Assembly: GCA_020061995.1 (NCBI GenBank)
Contig: JAGUXE010000275.1
Coordinates: forward strand, 4,676-68,675
DNA from: Ignavibacteriales bacterium
Lineage (GTDB): Bacteria; Bacteroidota; Ignavibacteria; Ignavibacteriales; Ignavibacteriaceae
DNA: 64,000 nucleotides
Direction of reading: 5' to 3'
The translations under genes and the position numbers were made by a program. The notes beneath the pieces are model-generated. The model saw only the letters and a program-made list of their open reading frames with translations. It was not told the DNA's origin and ran no database searches. Positions 17,886 to 27,739 of this stretch are shown here, piece after piece (positions within the stretch are counted from its first letter, which is position 1; each line of letters begins with the position of its first letter).

Positions 17886-19038
17886 AAAAATAGACAAACC
17901 AGTCTTAATTACTTATCTGAATAATTCTATCGCCTTTGTTATTTATTCGTTGTTGAAAAAAAATTTACCTACAGGCCAAACTGGGGGGAAAACTTTATTT
18001 ATTAATACAGGGCAGATTGGCGATCTAACTATCTCAACAGTATTATTGAAAAATATTTTAGATGATCCCCGCTTTGAAGAAGAGATATACTTTTTAATTA
18101 AAAACAATTACATTGAGATTTTTAAGTATTTCCCACCTCAACTTAAAATAATTGAATGGAATTATTCAAAGTATAAATTCAACTTAATCTATAGGATTAG
18201 ATTCTTAATTTCAATCAGGCGTATAGGGTTTAGAAATTGTTTTAATCTGACTGCAGGGAGAGGTGTTACTGTTGATGAATTAGCACTTTTAAGCGGTGCT
18301 CAATGTATATATGCATTGAATTCCAATTTTAGATACCTTAAGAATTTGTATGGCATTTTCTTAAACAAACAATATACTGATATCCTTTCTGCTGATAGTA
18401 TGAACGAATACGAGAAGCATTTTACTGTGCTAGAAAAACTGGGTATACCGATTAATACCAGAAAGACTTCATTATATATTAATGATACTGAGATGTTAAA
18501 TGCTAGATGCAGATTAGCCAGTTTGGGAGTTGAGAAGTATTTAGTGATTAGTCCATTTAGTGATCTCACTATAAAAAATTGGAGTGTTGATAAGTTTAAT
18601 AAACTCATCTCAGAAATATTAATTAGATATTCAACTATAACCATTATATTGATTGGTAGTATTTGGCAATATGAAAAAATTTCAAAATCTATTCCTTTTA
18701 ATCCAAAGTTGATAAATTTAGCTGGCAGTTTATCAATCATTGAAAGTATTGCGCTGCTAAAAGAGGCAATCCTTTTTATTGGTAACGATTCAGGTTTTAC
18801 TCACATATCAAAAGCACTAGAAATTCCCACGATTGCGATTATCGGAGGTGGTTCCTATGGGAATTTCTTTCCTTATGGTACAAATGAAAATATAAGTTAT
18901 TTCTATGCAGTAAAGGAGTGTTTTAAGTGCGAGTGGAGATGTATACATAATTTTGCTCATTGTTTAGACGATGTTCAAGTTGAAGACGTTTTAATAACGG
19001 CAAATAAAATAATTGAATCTAATATAACCCCCGTTTAA
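17872..19038 (+). CDS. Family 9 (heptosyltransferase-like) glycosyltransferase
   Basis: This 388-residue protein matches GT9: TLFINTGQIGDLTISTVLLKNI near the N terminus, LVISPFSDLTIKNWSVDKFN in the middle, and FIGNDSGFTHISKALEIPTIAIIGGG, the donor-binding loop. A cysteine-rich CFKCEWRCIHNFAHC segment near the end is typical of some GT9 branches. The first 40 residues are extra compared with the family and include LPTGQTGG (32-39), which looks like a translated repeat insertion just before the first beta strand. The start overlaps the GT2 gene by 14 bp. The acceptor is unknown. Confidence 0.85.
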   Translation: MKYDKKIDKPVLITYLNNSIAFVIYSLLKKNLPTGQTGGKTLFINTGQIGDLTISTVLLKNILDDPRFEEEIYFLIKNNYIEIFKYFPPQLKIIEWNYSKYKFNLIYRIRFLISIRRIGFRNCFNLTAGRGVTVDELALLSGAQCIYALNSNFRYLKNLYGIFLNKQYTDILSADSMNEYEKHFTVLEKLGIPINTRKTSLYINDTEMLNARCRLASLGVEKYLVISPFSDLTIKNWSVDKFNKLISEILIRYSTITIILIGSIWQYEKISKSIPFNPKLINLAGSLSIIESIALLKEAILFIGNDSGFTHISKALEIPTIAIIGGGSYGNFFPYGTNENISYFYAVKECFKCEWRCIHNFAHCLDDVQVEDVLITANKIIESNITPV

Positions 19039-19108
19039 TTTTGTTGGATGTTACCAGACTTTCGAATAAATTATTTGTCTGATTTAATAAGGCTAACCAT
19101 ATTATAGA

Positions 19109-19855
19109 ATGAGTAATTATATAATTAATAGCGTGAAAATTTTAAATGTTGATTTAAAACTTTTTAATACAAAATCACTATTCGAGGTTATAGAGAAAAG
19201 TATTAAAAATAAGAGCATCCAAAATATTATTGCAAGTGATTTTAGGCACATTGACTATTTCTCTAAAGGTCGTCACATTCATTCAGATACACTCGTTTAT
19301 CCTGACTCGACAGGGACCTATTTAGCTCTCAAATTTTTTTATTTTTTTCGAACTTTTGGTTTTAAAAGAATCGTGAGTACGGACTTTCACCTCCAACTTC
19401 TTCACTTTGCTTCTGAAAAGGGTTTTAAACTTTTCTTGTTGGGAGACACCCATGAAAATATTTTAAATTTTCAAAATGAAGTTAAAAAAAAATATCCAAA
19501 ACTTAATGTGGTTGGTGTTTCAGACGGGTATAAAGGTATAATGAGAACAGAAATTTTCGATGAAATAAATAATTCCAATGTCGATATTATTTTAATTGGG
19601 CTTGGGGTTCCAAAACAGGAGAAGTGGCTGACTCAAAATTCGGATAAATTGAATGTTCCAGTGAGAATTACGGTAGGGGCATTATTTAGCTTTTATGGTG
19701 GAAAATATAGACGGGCTCCTAAATTTTTCCGTATTTTTTATCTTGAGTGGTTTTATCGGTTTTGCAGAGAACCCCAAAGATTGTTTGCTAGGTATTTCAT
19801 ACTTTACCCAAAAGTAATTTTCTTAATAGTGATGGAAAAATGGTTCGGAAAATAG
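19109..19855 (+). CDS. WecG/TagA/CpsF family glycosyltransferase (GT26)
   Basis: This 248-residue enzyme has the GT26 pattern: NIIASDFRHIDYFSKGR near residue 40, YPDSTGTYLALKF, RIVSTDFHLQLLHFASEKGFKLFLLGD, and the conserved DIILIGLGVPKQEKWL with TVGALFSFYGGKYRRAPKFF. The C-terminal basic, aromatic helix (EWFYRFCREPQRLFARYF) attaches the enzyme to the membrane surface. GT26 members usually transfer an N-acetylmannosamine-type sugar onto a lipid-linked first sugar, so this may add the second residue of the repeat unit. It overlaps the next gene by 16 bp. Confidence 0.92.
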   Translation: MSNYIINSVKILNVDLKLFNTKSLFEVIEKSIKNKSIQNIIASDFRHIDYFSKGRHIHSDTLVYPDSTGTYLALKFFYFFRTFGFKRIVSTDFHLQLLHFASEKGFKLFLLGDTHENILNFQNEVKKKYPKLNVVGVSDGYKGIMRTEIFDEINNSNVDIILIGLGVPKQEKWLTQNSDKLNVPVRITVGALFSFYGGKYRRAPKFFRIFYLEWFYRFCREPQRLFARYFILYPKVIFLIVMEKWFGK

Positions 19856-20964
19856 CTTTTATTTGTCCTGATATTGGAATTGATTTCGGAAGAACACGGG
19901 TAATTCTAAACCTTTTAACTATACTAGCTGAATCATATAAAAACTATAAAGTATATTTAATTACGAATTCAGGTAGCAATCTTGAGCCATTTAATAAGTT
20001 AAATCTTGAATGTTTTTTAATACCCATTTCTATTAGACACCGTAATTTATTTAAGTTCTGTTCTTCACTTTTTAAACTCTTCATGTTTATAAAAAAGAAC
20101 AATGTTGACATTATCCATTCACACCATCGTTATACTGATTTATTGGTTTACTTTTTAGGTTGGTTAATTAAAATTAAAAAAATTTCAACGGCTCACTCAT
20201 TTGTATATGGTAGTAAATTTCTTAGCTTCAAATCGGATATAGTCGTATGTGTTAGTAAAGCTCTAGAGAGCTATCTGAAAGCTGAGTTTCATATTTCACG
20301 TTCAAAACTTGAAATAATCCCAAACGGTGTACTAAGTGTAAATGAGAATATTCCAAAAAAGAAATCAAACTTTTGCGATAAAACATTAAATTTTTTATGT
20401 ATAGGTAGGTTTGATTATGAAAAAGGTCAAGATGTATTGCTCGAAGCAGTTTACGAATTAATTTGTGCAAATCATTTTATTAATTTATCGTTGGTTGGTG
20501 GATATTCAAGTATACCCATTAAATACCCTCCTGAATATAATGTTAAGAGTAAAAAATTTAGAGATAAGCTAGAGTGGCAAATTGAGAAAACACAAAGCTT
20601 AAGAATTTTTGAATCGAAAGAAACGCCATGGGAAAAAATATCCAATGCTGATGTAATAATAATACCATCCAGGATAGAATCTTTTGGGTTGGTTGCGATC
20701 GAAGCAGGGTTGGTACATAGATGTGTAATTGCTGCTGAAACCGGTGGTCTTCCAGAAATAATAAAAAACAAAGAAAATGGGTTGTTGTTTCAGTCGGAAA
20801 ACATCGAAGATTTAAAAGAAAAAATTATATTTGCCCTAAATAATAGAGAGCTAATAACAATTATGGGTGAAAATCTATATAGGGATGTTATTAATAATTT
20901 TACCGCTGAATTGATGACGAAAAAATATGTGGCGCTCTATGAAAAGTTATTGAATCAAACCTAA
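19840..20964 (+). CDS. Family 4 glycosyltransferase (GT-B)
   Basis: This 374-residue protein has a GT4 layout: an N-terminal acceptor domain with NNVDIIHSHHRYTDLLVYFLG, then LEIIPNGVLSV, LNFLCIGRFDYEKGQDVLLEAV and the donor-binding ADVIIIPSRIESFGLVAIEAG with the E-x7-E motif, followed by ENGLLFQSENIEDLKEKI. It is the last gene of the polysaccharide block. The sugar transferred is unknown. It overlaps the upstream GT26 gene, so both are probably translated together. Confidence 0.92.
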   Translation: MVRKIAFICPDIGIDFGRTRVILNLLTILAESYKNYKVYLITNSGSNLEPFNKLNLECFLIPISIRHRNLFKFCSSLFKLFMFIKKNNVDIIHSHHRYTDLLVYFLGWLIKIKKISTAHSFVYGSKFLSFKSDIVVCVSKALESYLKAEFHISRSKLEIIPNGVLSVNENIPKKKSNFCDKTLNFLCIGRFDYEKGQDVLLEAVYELICANHFINLSLVGGYSSIPIKYPPEYNVKSKKFRDKLEWQIEKTQSLRIFESKETPWEKISNADVIIIPSRIESFGLVAIEAGLVHRCVIAAETGGLPEIIKNKENGLLFQSENIEDLKEKIIFALNNRELITIMGENLYRDVINNFTAELMTKKYVALYEKLLNQT

Positions 20965-21066
20965 CATATTACACTAAATTTCGTTAGAAGATCTCTTTAA
21001 TGTGTTTTTTTATAGAATTCTAATTAATACATTTATGCTACTATTTATTACATTATTTTCTACACT

Positions 21067-24000
21067 ATGAAAAAAATTTTAATTATTTCGATTGCCTTAT
21101 TCATCTCCTCATTTGCTCAACTTCGTCTTATTAATGAAGAGATCAATGGAGCAAATTATATACTAACATTTTCCAATGAAACTACTTATGGAATTGTGGC
21201 AAATGAGGGGAGGGATGTGATTCAATTCTCCGAATACTTTGAACAAGAAAGAAAATCTCTTTATCTCTTGCCAACATTCGATCTGTTTATTTCTATACCA
21301 CATAACTTCACTCATGGTATAAGTTATCGTGTGTTATCAGATAAAGTTATAAAAGCTCTTCCGAAGCCAAGTTCACAAATAGTACTAGATAAGCAGAATA
21401 GCTTCTTGTCTGATGAAATGGATTTAACATCTTCAATGAATACTAATTCCTTCTTAACCAAACTTGGTTATTTATGGATTGGTAATAACTATTGTATTCA
21501 TCTAAAAATTTCTCCATACTCAATTAATGCAGATATTAGGGGGACTCATGAAGTAAAAGAATTCAATATTGAATTAAAATTCCCCCAACCTTTTGATGCT
21601 TCAATGCTTAATGAGGAGCAAACACCGGAACCTCCAATTTCAAACCATTTCAATAATTTGTTAAATGCTAAAGTTCAATCAGAGAATTATTCCGGACGTT
21701 GGATTGATTACTCAAATACATACGCTAAAATGGGAGTCGCGCAGGATGGTGTATATAGAATAAGTTATTCTGATCTTATTAACTTGGGATTTCCTCTCCA
21801 GCAAATAAATCCAAAGAAATTGGCCATCGTAATGAAAGGAAATCAGATTCCAATATATGTAGCTGGTGAGGCTGATGATTCCTTTGATCAAGAAGATTTC
21901 ATTGAATTTGTTGGCATTCGAAATATGGGGGGCAAACATAGGGAAATTAACAATTATGGAGAACCATATAACGAGTTTATAGGTAGATATTCGGATACTA
22001 CGATTTATTGGCTAACATGGGGGAATGAGTATGGGTTAAGAGTTCAACAAAGTTTCAGTACAGAACCTTCTATGGATACTCTAAAATACTATCATGAGCT
22101 TATTCATTATGAGATAAATAACTGGTTTGATTTTTCAATGGCTGACTTGGTGAGGAGAGAAATGCCAAACTGGTATGAAAATAAGACATGGCATCAAAAT
22201 AATATTGGGGTAGGTGTACGGAGTTTTACTTTTAACGTTAGTGAATTATTTCCCAATCGTCAATTTCATGTTTTTTCAAAGCAACAAAGTTACGCATCAA
22301 GTATCACTAATAATGCTCATTTACTTGGAATATCCGTTAACTCTTTATCTATCCAAGATTCAGGTTACATAAATAAATATCAGCAAAAACTTTTGAAAGG
22401 TAGTTATAACTCATCGCTCATTAACAATGGTAATAATACACTTAAAATTACTTCATTTGCTACAGGTTCTAATCCTAATGCTTGCATCTTTGATTGGTAT
22501 GAAGTTGAATATCCAAGATATCTAAGAACATACAATGACTCACTATTAACTAGATTTCCATTTTTAGATTCAACCCCAACACCTAAATTACTGGAGATTA
22601 CAAATGTAACAACTGATAGTATAATAGTCTGGAAATATGGAAATGAGTTCAAGCGATTTGTTATCCCACGAACTGGTTCAAATTTATACATTAGTGATAC
22701 ACTTAATAATCAATCTAAATTTGCTTTAATTAAAGAAAGCAAAATACTAAAACCAAAAATCTATTACGCAAAACAGTTTTTGGATTTAAGCTCCTCTGAG
22801 AATAGAGCCGACTATATTGGAATCACTCATAAGAGATTTAAAGAGATTGCGAATAGTTATGCAAATTTCATTTCGAATCATTATAATGTAAATGCAAAAA
22901 TTGTCGATGTCGAAGATATTTATGATCAATTCAGTTATGGGTTTTTCAATCCCGAAGCAATTAAAGAATTTTTAAAAACTGCTCACTCAAATTGGCAATT
23001 ACCAAAACCTAAATATGTAACCCTGATCGGTGGGGCTACTTATGATTATAATGCCAACAAAACAAAATTTCAAAATTCGCCCCCTGTCTATAATTATGTC
23101 CCATCTTTTGGAGCATCGGTAAGTGATAATTGGTTCGTAACATGGGATACTACCGGGGCTTATATCCCTCAAATGAATATTGGAAGAATCCCTGTTAAAA
23201 ATGAATCGGAGTTTCAAAATTATTTTAATAAACATGTCAATTATGTCAGCAATCCGTTCAATGAGTGGAATAAGAACTATCTTTTCTTCTCAGGTGGTAC
23301 GGGAACCGATCAGAATCAGCTTAACCAGTTGAGAGAAGTCAATAATTTTGTAGTTAATAATTATGTTTCACCGGCACCGATTGGGGGTAATTCAACCCAT
23401 TTTTATAAGACAATTAATCCGACTACCAATTTTGGTCCCTACACCCCCGAGCAATTTCAAAAAGCAATTGATGACGGGGCGGTATTCATTTCTTATCTTG
23501 GTCATAGTGGAACTCAAACTTGGGATAATTCTATTACTCAACCGGCGCAGCTTAAAAATAAAGTTAATAGAAGTCCTTTAATAACTGATTTTGGATGTTC
23601 TACAGCAAGATTTGCCGAACCGGATGTTACATCTTTCTCACAATTGTTTGTACTATCCAATGAAGGACAGGCGATTGCTTACATCGGTAATGCTTCTCTC
23701 GGATTTTTATCCACTTCAACGATTGCTCCTAAATTATTTTATAAAAAAGTATTGCAAGATTCTGTTTATAATATAAGCGAGGCATTAAAACTTGCAAAAC
23801 TTGAAATGCTTCAGACTTACGGAAGTTCAGGGGTTTATCAACTTTTTGCTTTAACAAATACATTAATCGGTGATCCGATAATTAATCTCTCCATTCCACC
23901 AAAACCAAACTTAACAATTACATCAAGCAGAGTGGAACTTTCGAACAACACCCCTTCGGATGATATCGATTCTATAACTATTAATCTTAATTATCTGAAT

Positions 24001-26361
24001 ACAGGAAAAGTTACCTCTGATTCATTTTACATTAATATTTCTAATGTTTATAACGACTCAACTTCTCAATTACTCGAAACGAGAAGAGTATTGCCCAAGT
24101 ACTCTGATTCTCTCAGTTTTTCGTTGAGAGTAAAAAATAGTCCCGGTATTCATCGGATATCGGTCCATCTCGATAGTGAAAATGAGATAAACGAGATTTC
24201 AAAATCAGATAACTTATTGCAATTTAATATAAATGTAGCGAGTACATCTATTAGGACAACGATGCTTAATGAAATTGAAAATGGCTCCGATGATTCGATC
24301 TATTTTCTTAATCCTGTCGGAAAGCCTGCAAGTGATACGTTGATAGTTCAAATCAGCAATAATAGTAACTTTGATTTTGCAAGTTCGTTGCAAGTAAAAT
24401 TCGATACTCTATTTACCAAAATCCACCTTCCGAATTTATCAATGGGGGATAGATATTGGATTCGCTCAAGGGTGAAGGAGACAGAATCGTACGGAAGAGC
24501 CAATTCATTTTTGTTTAGTGGTATGAGAAACTATTCTTTGCAAGATCAGCAAAGCTACTCAAATGCAGAGTTAAATCAGGTTTCCTTTCAAGATAATAAG
24601 TTATCACTTTCCTCTGAGACATCGGTGATATCAGCGATGTCTGCAGGATTTAATGATGGTAACTCAGCCGTTATCGAACTGAACTCACAAAATTTAATAC
24701 CTGAAAATACCATGAGAGGTCATCACGTTTGTTTATTTAGAGATTCAACATACGAATTTATTAATTACATGCGATATGACTTACTAGGGGGCGGAGCATC
24801 TGCATTAACAAATTACATTAATTTGTTAGATACTTTGTCTTCAAATGTTATTATTGTTATAGCAATAGCTGACGAGGGAAGTACTAACTCCTCGGTATTA
24901 AAAAACCAAATAAAGACAATAGGGAGTAAATATATTGATAGTTTGGTATTTAGAGGTTCGTGGGCAATAATAGGAAAAAAGGGAGCGGCTCCAGGTTCTG
25001 TACCTGAGGCATTTACCAAACAGTTTGCAGGTCGTGCGGAAATTGACACAACAATCTACAAACGTTACAATTCGGGTTCGTTATTAACTTCAATAATTGG
25101 TCCCGTTGCAAAGTGGGATGATATTAATGTTGAGCAACAAATGGAGAGTAATGCTTCAATAACTTTTCGTCCGGTTGGTATAAGGGAGTCCGGTGTAATG
25201 GATACTCTTAATTATCTAACTCTTATTAATAATTCAGCATCTCTTGGGCATCTGGATGCTTCTATTTATCCACATATAAAAATTCTTGCAGATTTTAATG
25301 CAAGCTCTGATTCTGTTTCTCCTTCTCTCTCTTCATTGGCGGTAAATTTTAAGCTGTTACCCGAGCTGGGAGTAAATTATCAAACCGTTTCTTTATCTAA
25401 AGATTCCATTATTGTTGGGGATTCGATTAAAATCTCCGCGATGATTATGAATGTAGGCGAAACTACTGCTGAAGATGTGAAAGTTGTATTTGAATTGGTA
25501 AGACCGGACAATACAAAGCGAAAATTATTTGAGCAGCGTATCCAGGAGTTTAAACCTTTTGAACGAAAAAGACTCGAATACGTTTATCATAATACCAGGT
25601 GGGAAGGTGTCGGCGATTTTTCTGTTAATGTGATCGTCGATAGTGGAAACAACATCAAAGAATTATATAAAGATAATAATACCTATCGCTTGAACTTTAA
25701 GATTAAGCCTGATACTGTAACTTCTATAATTGAGTCGGCAATTGAAATGACCGTCAATAATAAAGAAATTTATGATGGCGATTTTATTCCTTCTCATCCG
25801 GATATAAAAATTGAATTACGTTATCCGACCTGGTTTGAGGTTGATGATTCAACAGCGGTTCAATTTTATCTTAACGATAATAAATTAACAACTGAACAGT
25901 TCAGCGGAATATCATTCGATACAACTAACCGTACTATGACTTTCAATTATAAAAATTTACTTGCTGACGGCGAATACCGATTAAAAATATTTACGAAGGA
26001 TGTTAACGGTATATTAAGTAATACACCTGTATTCGAAAGATTTTTTGTTGTTTATAATGAATTGAAAATAGCACAAGTATATAATTACCCTAATCCTTTT
26101 ACGGAAGGGACCAATTTTACTTTTAAACTTACTCAAGTTCCGGATGAAGTTGTGATAAGGATTTATACAGTTGCAGGAAGATTAATCCGTGAGATGAAGA
26201 AAAGCTCTGCCGAGCTTAATACTGATTTTAACTACCTCCCATGGGATGGAAGAGATCAAGATGGTGATCTGATTGCGAATGGTGTTTATCTGTATAAAGT
26301 AATAGCTAAACTTGGAGATAAAACCGAACATATTACAGAAAAATTGGCGAAGATCAGATGA
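21067..26361 (+). CDS. C25 (gingipain-family) cysteine peptidase with T9SS sorting domain
   Basis: This 1764-residue secreted protein starts with a signal peptide (MKKILIISIALFISSFAQ). The peptidase C25 domain spans about residues 570-940. The catalytic pair is His813 (FISYLGHSG) and Cys844 (ITDFGCSTA), 31 residues apart as in gingipains. Downstream are tandem Ig-like/CARDB segments (SITINLNYLNTGKVTSDSF; SIIVGDSIKISAMIMNVGET). The end carries an FlgD-like/type A sorting domain (YNYPNPFTEGTNFTFKL ... GVYLYKVIA). It resembles the very long C25 proteins of Ignavibacteria, related to the T9SS sortase PorU, but it is far longer than PorU and is itself a T9SS cargo by its C terminus. It could be a surface protease or an additional sortase. 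Its stop overlaps the next start (ATGA). Confidence 0.88.
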   Translation: MKKILIISIALFISSFAQLRLINEEINGANYILTFSNETTYGIVANEGRDVIQFSEYFEQERKSLYLLPTFDLFISIPHNFTHGISYRVLSDKVIKALPKPSSQIVLDKQNSFLSDEMDLTSSMNTNSFLTKLGYLWIGNNYCIHLKISPYSINADIRGTHEVKEFNIELKFPQPFDASMLNEEQTPEPPISNHFNNLLNAKVQSENYSGRWIDYSNTYAKMGVAQDGVYRISYSDLINLGFPLQQINPKKLAIVMKGNQIPIYVAGEADDSFDQEDFIEFVGIRNMGGKHREINNYGEPYNEFIGRYSDTTIYWLTWGNEYGLRVQQSFSTEPSMDTLKYYHELIHYEINNWFDFSMADLVRREMPNWYENKTWHQNNIGVGVRSFTFNVSELFPNRQFHVFSKQQSYASSITNNAHLLGISVNSLSIQDSGYINKYQQKLLKGSYNSSLINNGNNTLKITSFATGSNPNACIFDWYEVEYPRYLRTYNDSLLTRFPFLDSTPTPKLLEITNVTTDSIIVWKYGNEFKRFVIPRTGSNLYISDTLNNQSKFALIKESKILKPKIYYAKQFLDLSSSENRADYIGITHKRFKEIANSYANFISNHYNVNAKIVDVEDIYDQFSYGFFNPEAIKEFLKTAHSNWQLPKPKYVTLIGGATYDYNANKTKFQNSPPVYNYVPSFGASVSDNWFVTWDTTGAYIPQMNIGRIPVKNESEFQNYFNKHVNYVSNPFNEWNKNYLFFSGGTGTDQNQLNQLREVNNFVVNNYVSPAPIGGNSTHFYKTINPTTNFGPYTPEQFQKAIDDGAVFISYLGHSGTQTWDNSITQPAQLKNKVNRSPLITDFGCSTARFAEPDVTSFSQLFVLSNEGQAIAYIGNASLGFLSTSTIAPKLFYKKVLQDSVYNISEALKLAKLEMLQTYGSSGVYQLFALTNTLIGDPIINLSIPPKPNLTITSSRVELSNNTPSDDIDSITINLNYLNTGKVTSDSFYINISNVYNDSTSQLLETRRVLPKYSDSLSFSLRVKNSPGIHRISVHLDSENEINEISKSDNLLQFNINVASTSIRTTMLNEIENGSDDSIYFLNPVGKPASDTLIVQISNNSNFDFASSLQVKFDTLFTKIHLPNLSMGDRYWIRSRVKETESYGRANSFLFSGMRNYSLQDQQSYSNAELNQVSFQDNKLSLSSETSVISAMSAGFNDGNSAVIELNSQNLIPENTMRGHHVCLFRDSTYEFINYMRYDLLGGGASALTNYINLLDTLSSNVIIVIAIADEGSTNSSVLKNQIKTIGSKYIDSLVFRGSWAIIGKKGAAPGSVPEAFTKQFAGRAEIDTTIYKRYNSGSLLTSIIGPVAKWDDINVEQQMESNASITFRPVGIRESGVMDTLNYLTLINNSASLGHLDASIYPHIKILADFNASSDSVSPSLSSLAVNFKLLPELGVNYQTVSLSKDSIIVGDSIKISAMIMNVGETTAEDVKVVFELVRPDNTKRKLFEQRIQEFKPFERKRLEYVYHNTRWEGVGDFSVNVIVDSGNNIKELYKDNNTYRLNFKIKPDTVTSIIESAIEMTVNNKEIYDGDFIPSHPDIKIELRYPTWFEVDDSTAVQFYLNDNKLTTEQFSGISFDTTNRTMTFNYKNLLADGEYRLKIFTKDVNGILSNTPVFERFFVVYNELKIAQVYNYPNPFTEGTNFTFKLTQVPDEVVIRIYTVAGRLIREMKKSSAELNTDFNYLPWDGRDQDGDLIANGVYLYKVIAKLGDKTEHITEKLAKIR

Positions 26362-27332
26362 GAATTTTTAGATACATAACTTTAATCGTTACTCTTTTAG
26401 GCTCATCACTAAAAGCAGATGTTCCCATGCCGGTAGAACTTGTTTATTTTGAGGGGAGTGCTATTGAGAATGGAGCTCATCTTATTTGGGGGACTGCAAC
26501 GGAGCTGAATAATTACGGTTTTGAAATACATCGGTCTATAAACCAAGCAGCTTTTGAGAATGTCGGTTTTGTATTTGGACATGGTACTTCTTATGCCCCA
26601 CACGATTATGAGTTTTATGATACCGGATTAGTCTATTCAGGGACTTACCGTTATTTTCTTAAACAGATTGATAATGACGGTCAGTTTAAACATACCGATA
26701 CAATCTCAATAAATATTATAAGTAATATAATAACCACGATTAATTATTTTCAGATTGAATCAATAACAAACGGTGCTTCGCTTACATGGGGAACTACTGT
26801 AGAAGTTAATAATTACGGATTTGCAATTTTTCGTTCGATTAATCAATCACAATTCGACAGCATCGGTTTTGTTAATGGACATGGAACATCCATTGAACCT
26901 TGGAATTATTCGTTTAATGATACCGGATTTGTAGTGTCAGGAGTTTACAGTTATTATTTGGAGCAGATTGATACTAACGGTGATGTTAGAAATAGTGATA
27001 CGCTTTCAATTGATTTTCTCGTTTCTATTCGTAACGCAGATCAGCGAGTAAATGAATTTTCTCTTTCCCAGAATTATCCAAATCCGTTTAATCCATCAAC
27101 AAAAATTAGGTTCTCAATCCCAAGCGAATTTAATGTAGCACAAAATGTCTTTATTCAATTATTTGATTTATTAGGAAATGAAGTTGCGACTTTAATTAAT
27201 GAATATAAAGCCCCCGGGAATTATGAGATTGAGATTAATGCTGATAAATATGGGTTGTCGAGCGGTGTTTATTTCTACAAACTTCAACACGGGAATTTTT
27301 CAGTAACACGTAAATTGATATTGCAGAAGTAA
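26358..27332 (+). CDS. T9SS cargo protein with duplicated module
   Basis: This 324-residue secreted protein has a signal peptide (MRIFRYITLIVTLLGSSLKA). Two copies of a ~90-residue beta module follow: HLIWGTATELNNYGFEIHRSIN...GHGTSY (about 29-119) and SLTWGTTVEVNNYGFAIFRSIN...GHGTSI (about 129-219). The C-terminal sorting domain is SLSQNYPNPFNPSTKIRFSIP. The same module precedes the sorting domain in the propeller protein at 57104-58585, so it is a common stalk-like unit. The 4-bp overlap with the C25 gene indicates one transcript. Function unknown; cell-surface location is inferred from the T9SS signal. Confidence 0.85.
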   Translation: MRIFRYITLIVTLLGSSLKADVPMPVELVYFEGSAIENGAHLIWGTATELNNYGFEIHRSINQAAFENVGFVFGHGTSYAPHDYEFYDTGLVYSGTYRYFLKQIDNDGQFKHTDTISINIISNIITTINYFQIESITNGASLTWGTTVEVNNYGFAIFRSINQSQFDSIGFVNGHGTSIEPWNYSFNDTGFVVSGVYSYYLEQIDTNGDVRNSDTLSIDFLVSIRNADQRVNEFSLSQNYPNPFNPSTKIRFSIPSEFNVAQNVFIQLFDLLGNEVATLINEYKAPGNYEIEINADKYGLSSGVYFYKLQHGNFSVTRKLILQK

Positions 27333-27460
27333 GTTTGCTTTATTGGTTGATATACCTGGCTATTCGATCTTCAAGCTGCAAATAAATTTCCCCTTCTTTA
27401 TATTCATAACGAGCATTAGCTTGATTTTAGCTCTGCGCTACTCTGTGCAAAACTCCGTGT

Positions 27461-27513
27461 AACTCTGTGGTTAAATGTTTTACACAATACTGGGAAAGTC
27501 TAACCACAGAGTT
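27461..27513. repeat. Inverted repeat in the 27333-27739 gap
   Basis: AACTCTGTGGTTA (27461-27473) and TAACCACAGAGTT (27501-27513) are perfect 13-bp arms around a 27-nt loop, flanked by further CTCTGTG/CACAGAG fragments. This 'ACCACAGAGTT' repeat type is widespread in Bacteroidota-like genomes. The rest of the 407-bp gap holds no gene that I can see. Confidence 0.7.
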
Positions 27514-27739
27514 TCGCTTAGAACAGAAAAGGGAGTTTCACAGAGTTTTTAACTCACGAATTTAAATATCCACACCTTCTCCACTAAAAGGATGATCATT
27601 TCTGAGTCCTAACAATTAGTGCAGTATTTCCAACGGTCATAAAAATTAACTCTTTATGATTCAACTACTTTACAATCCATTTATTCGGAATATTTCCTTA
27701 TTTTAACACATCATTTTTGAAATTATTGAGGTTAACTTT

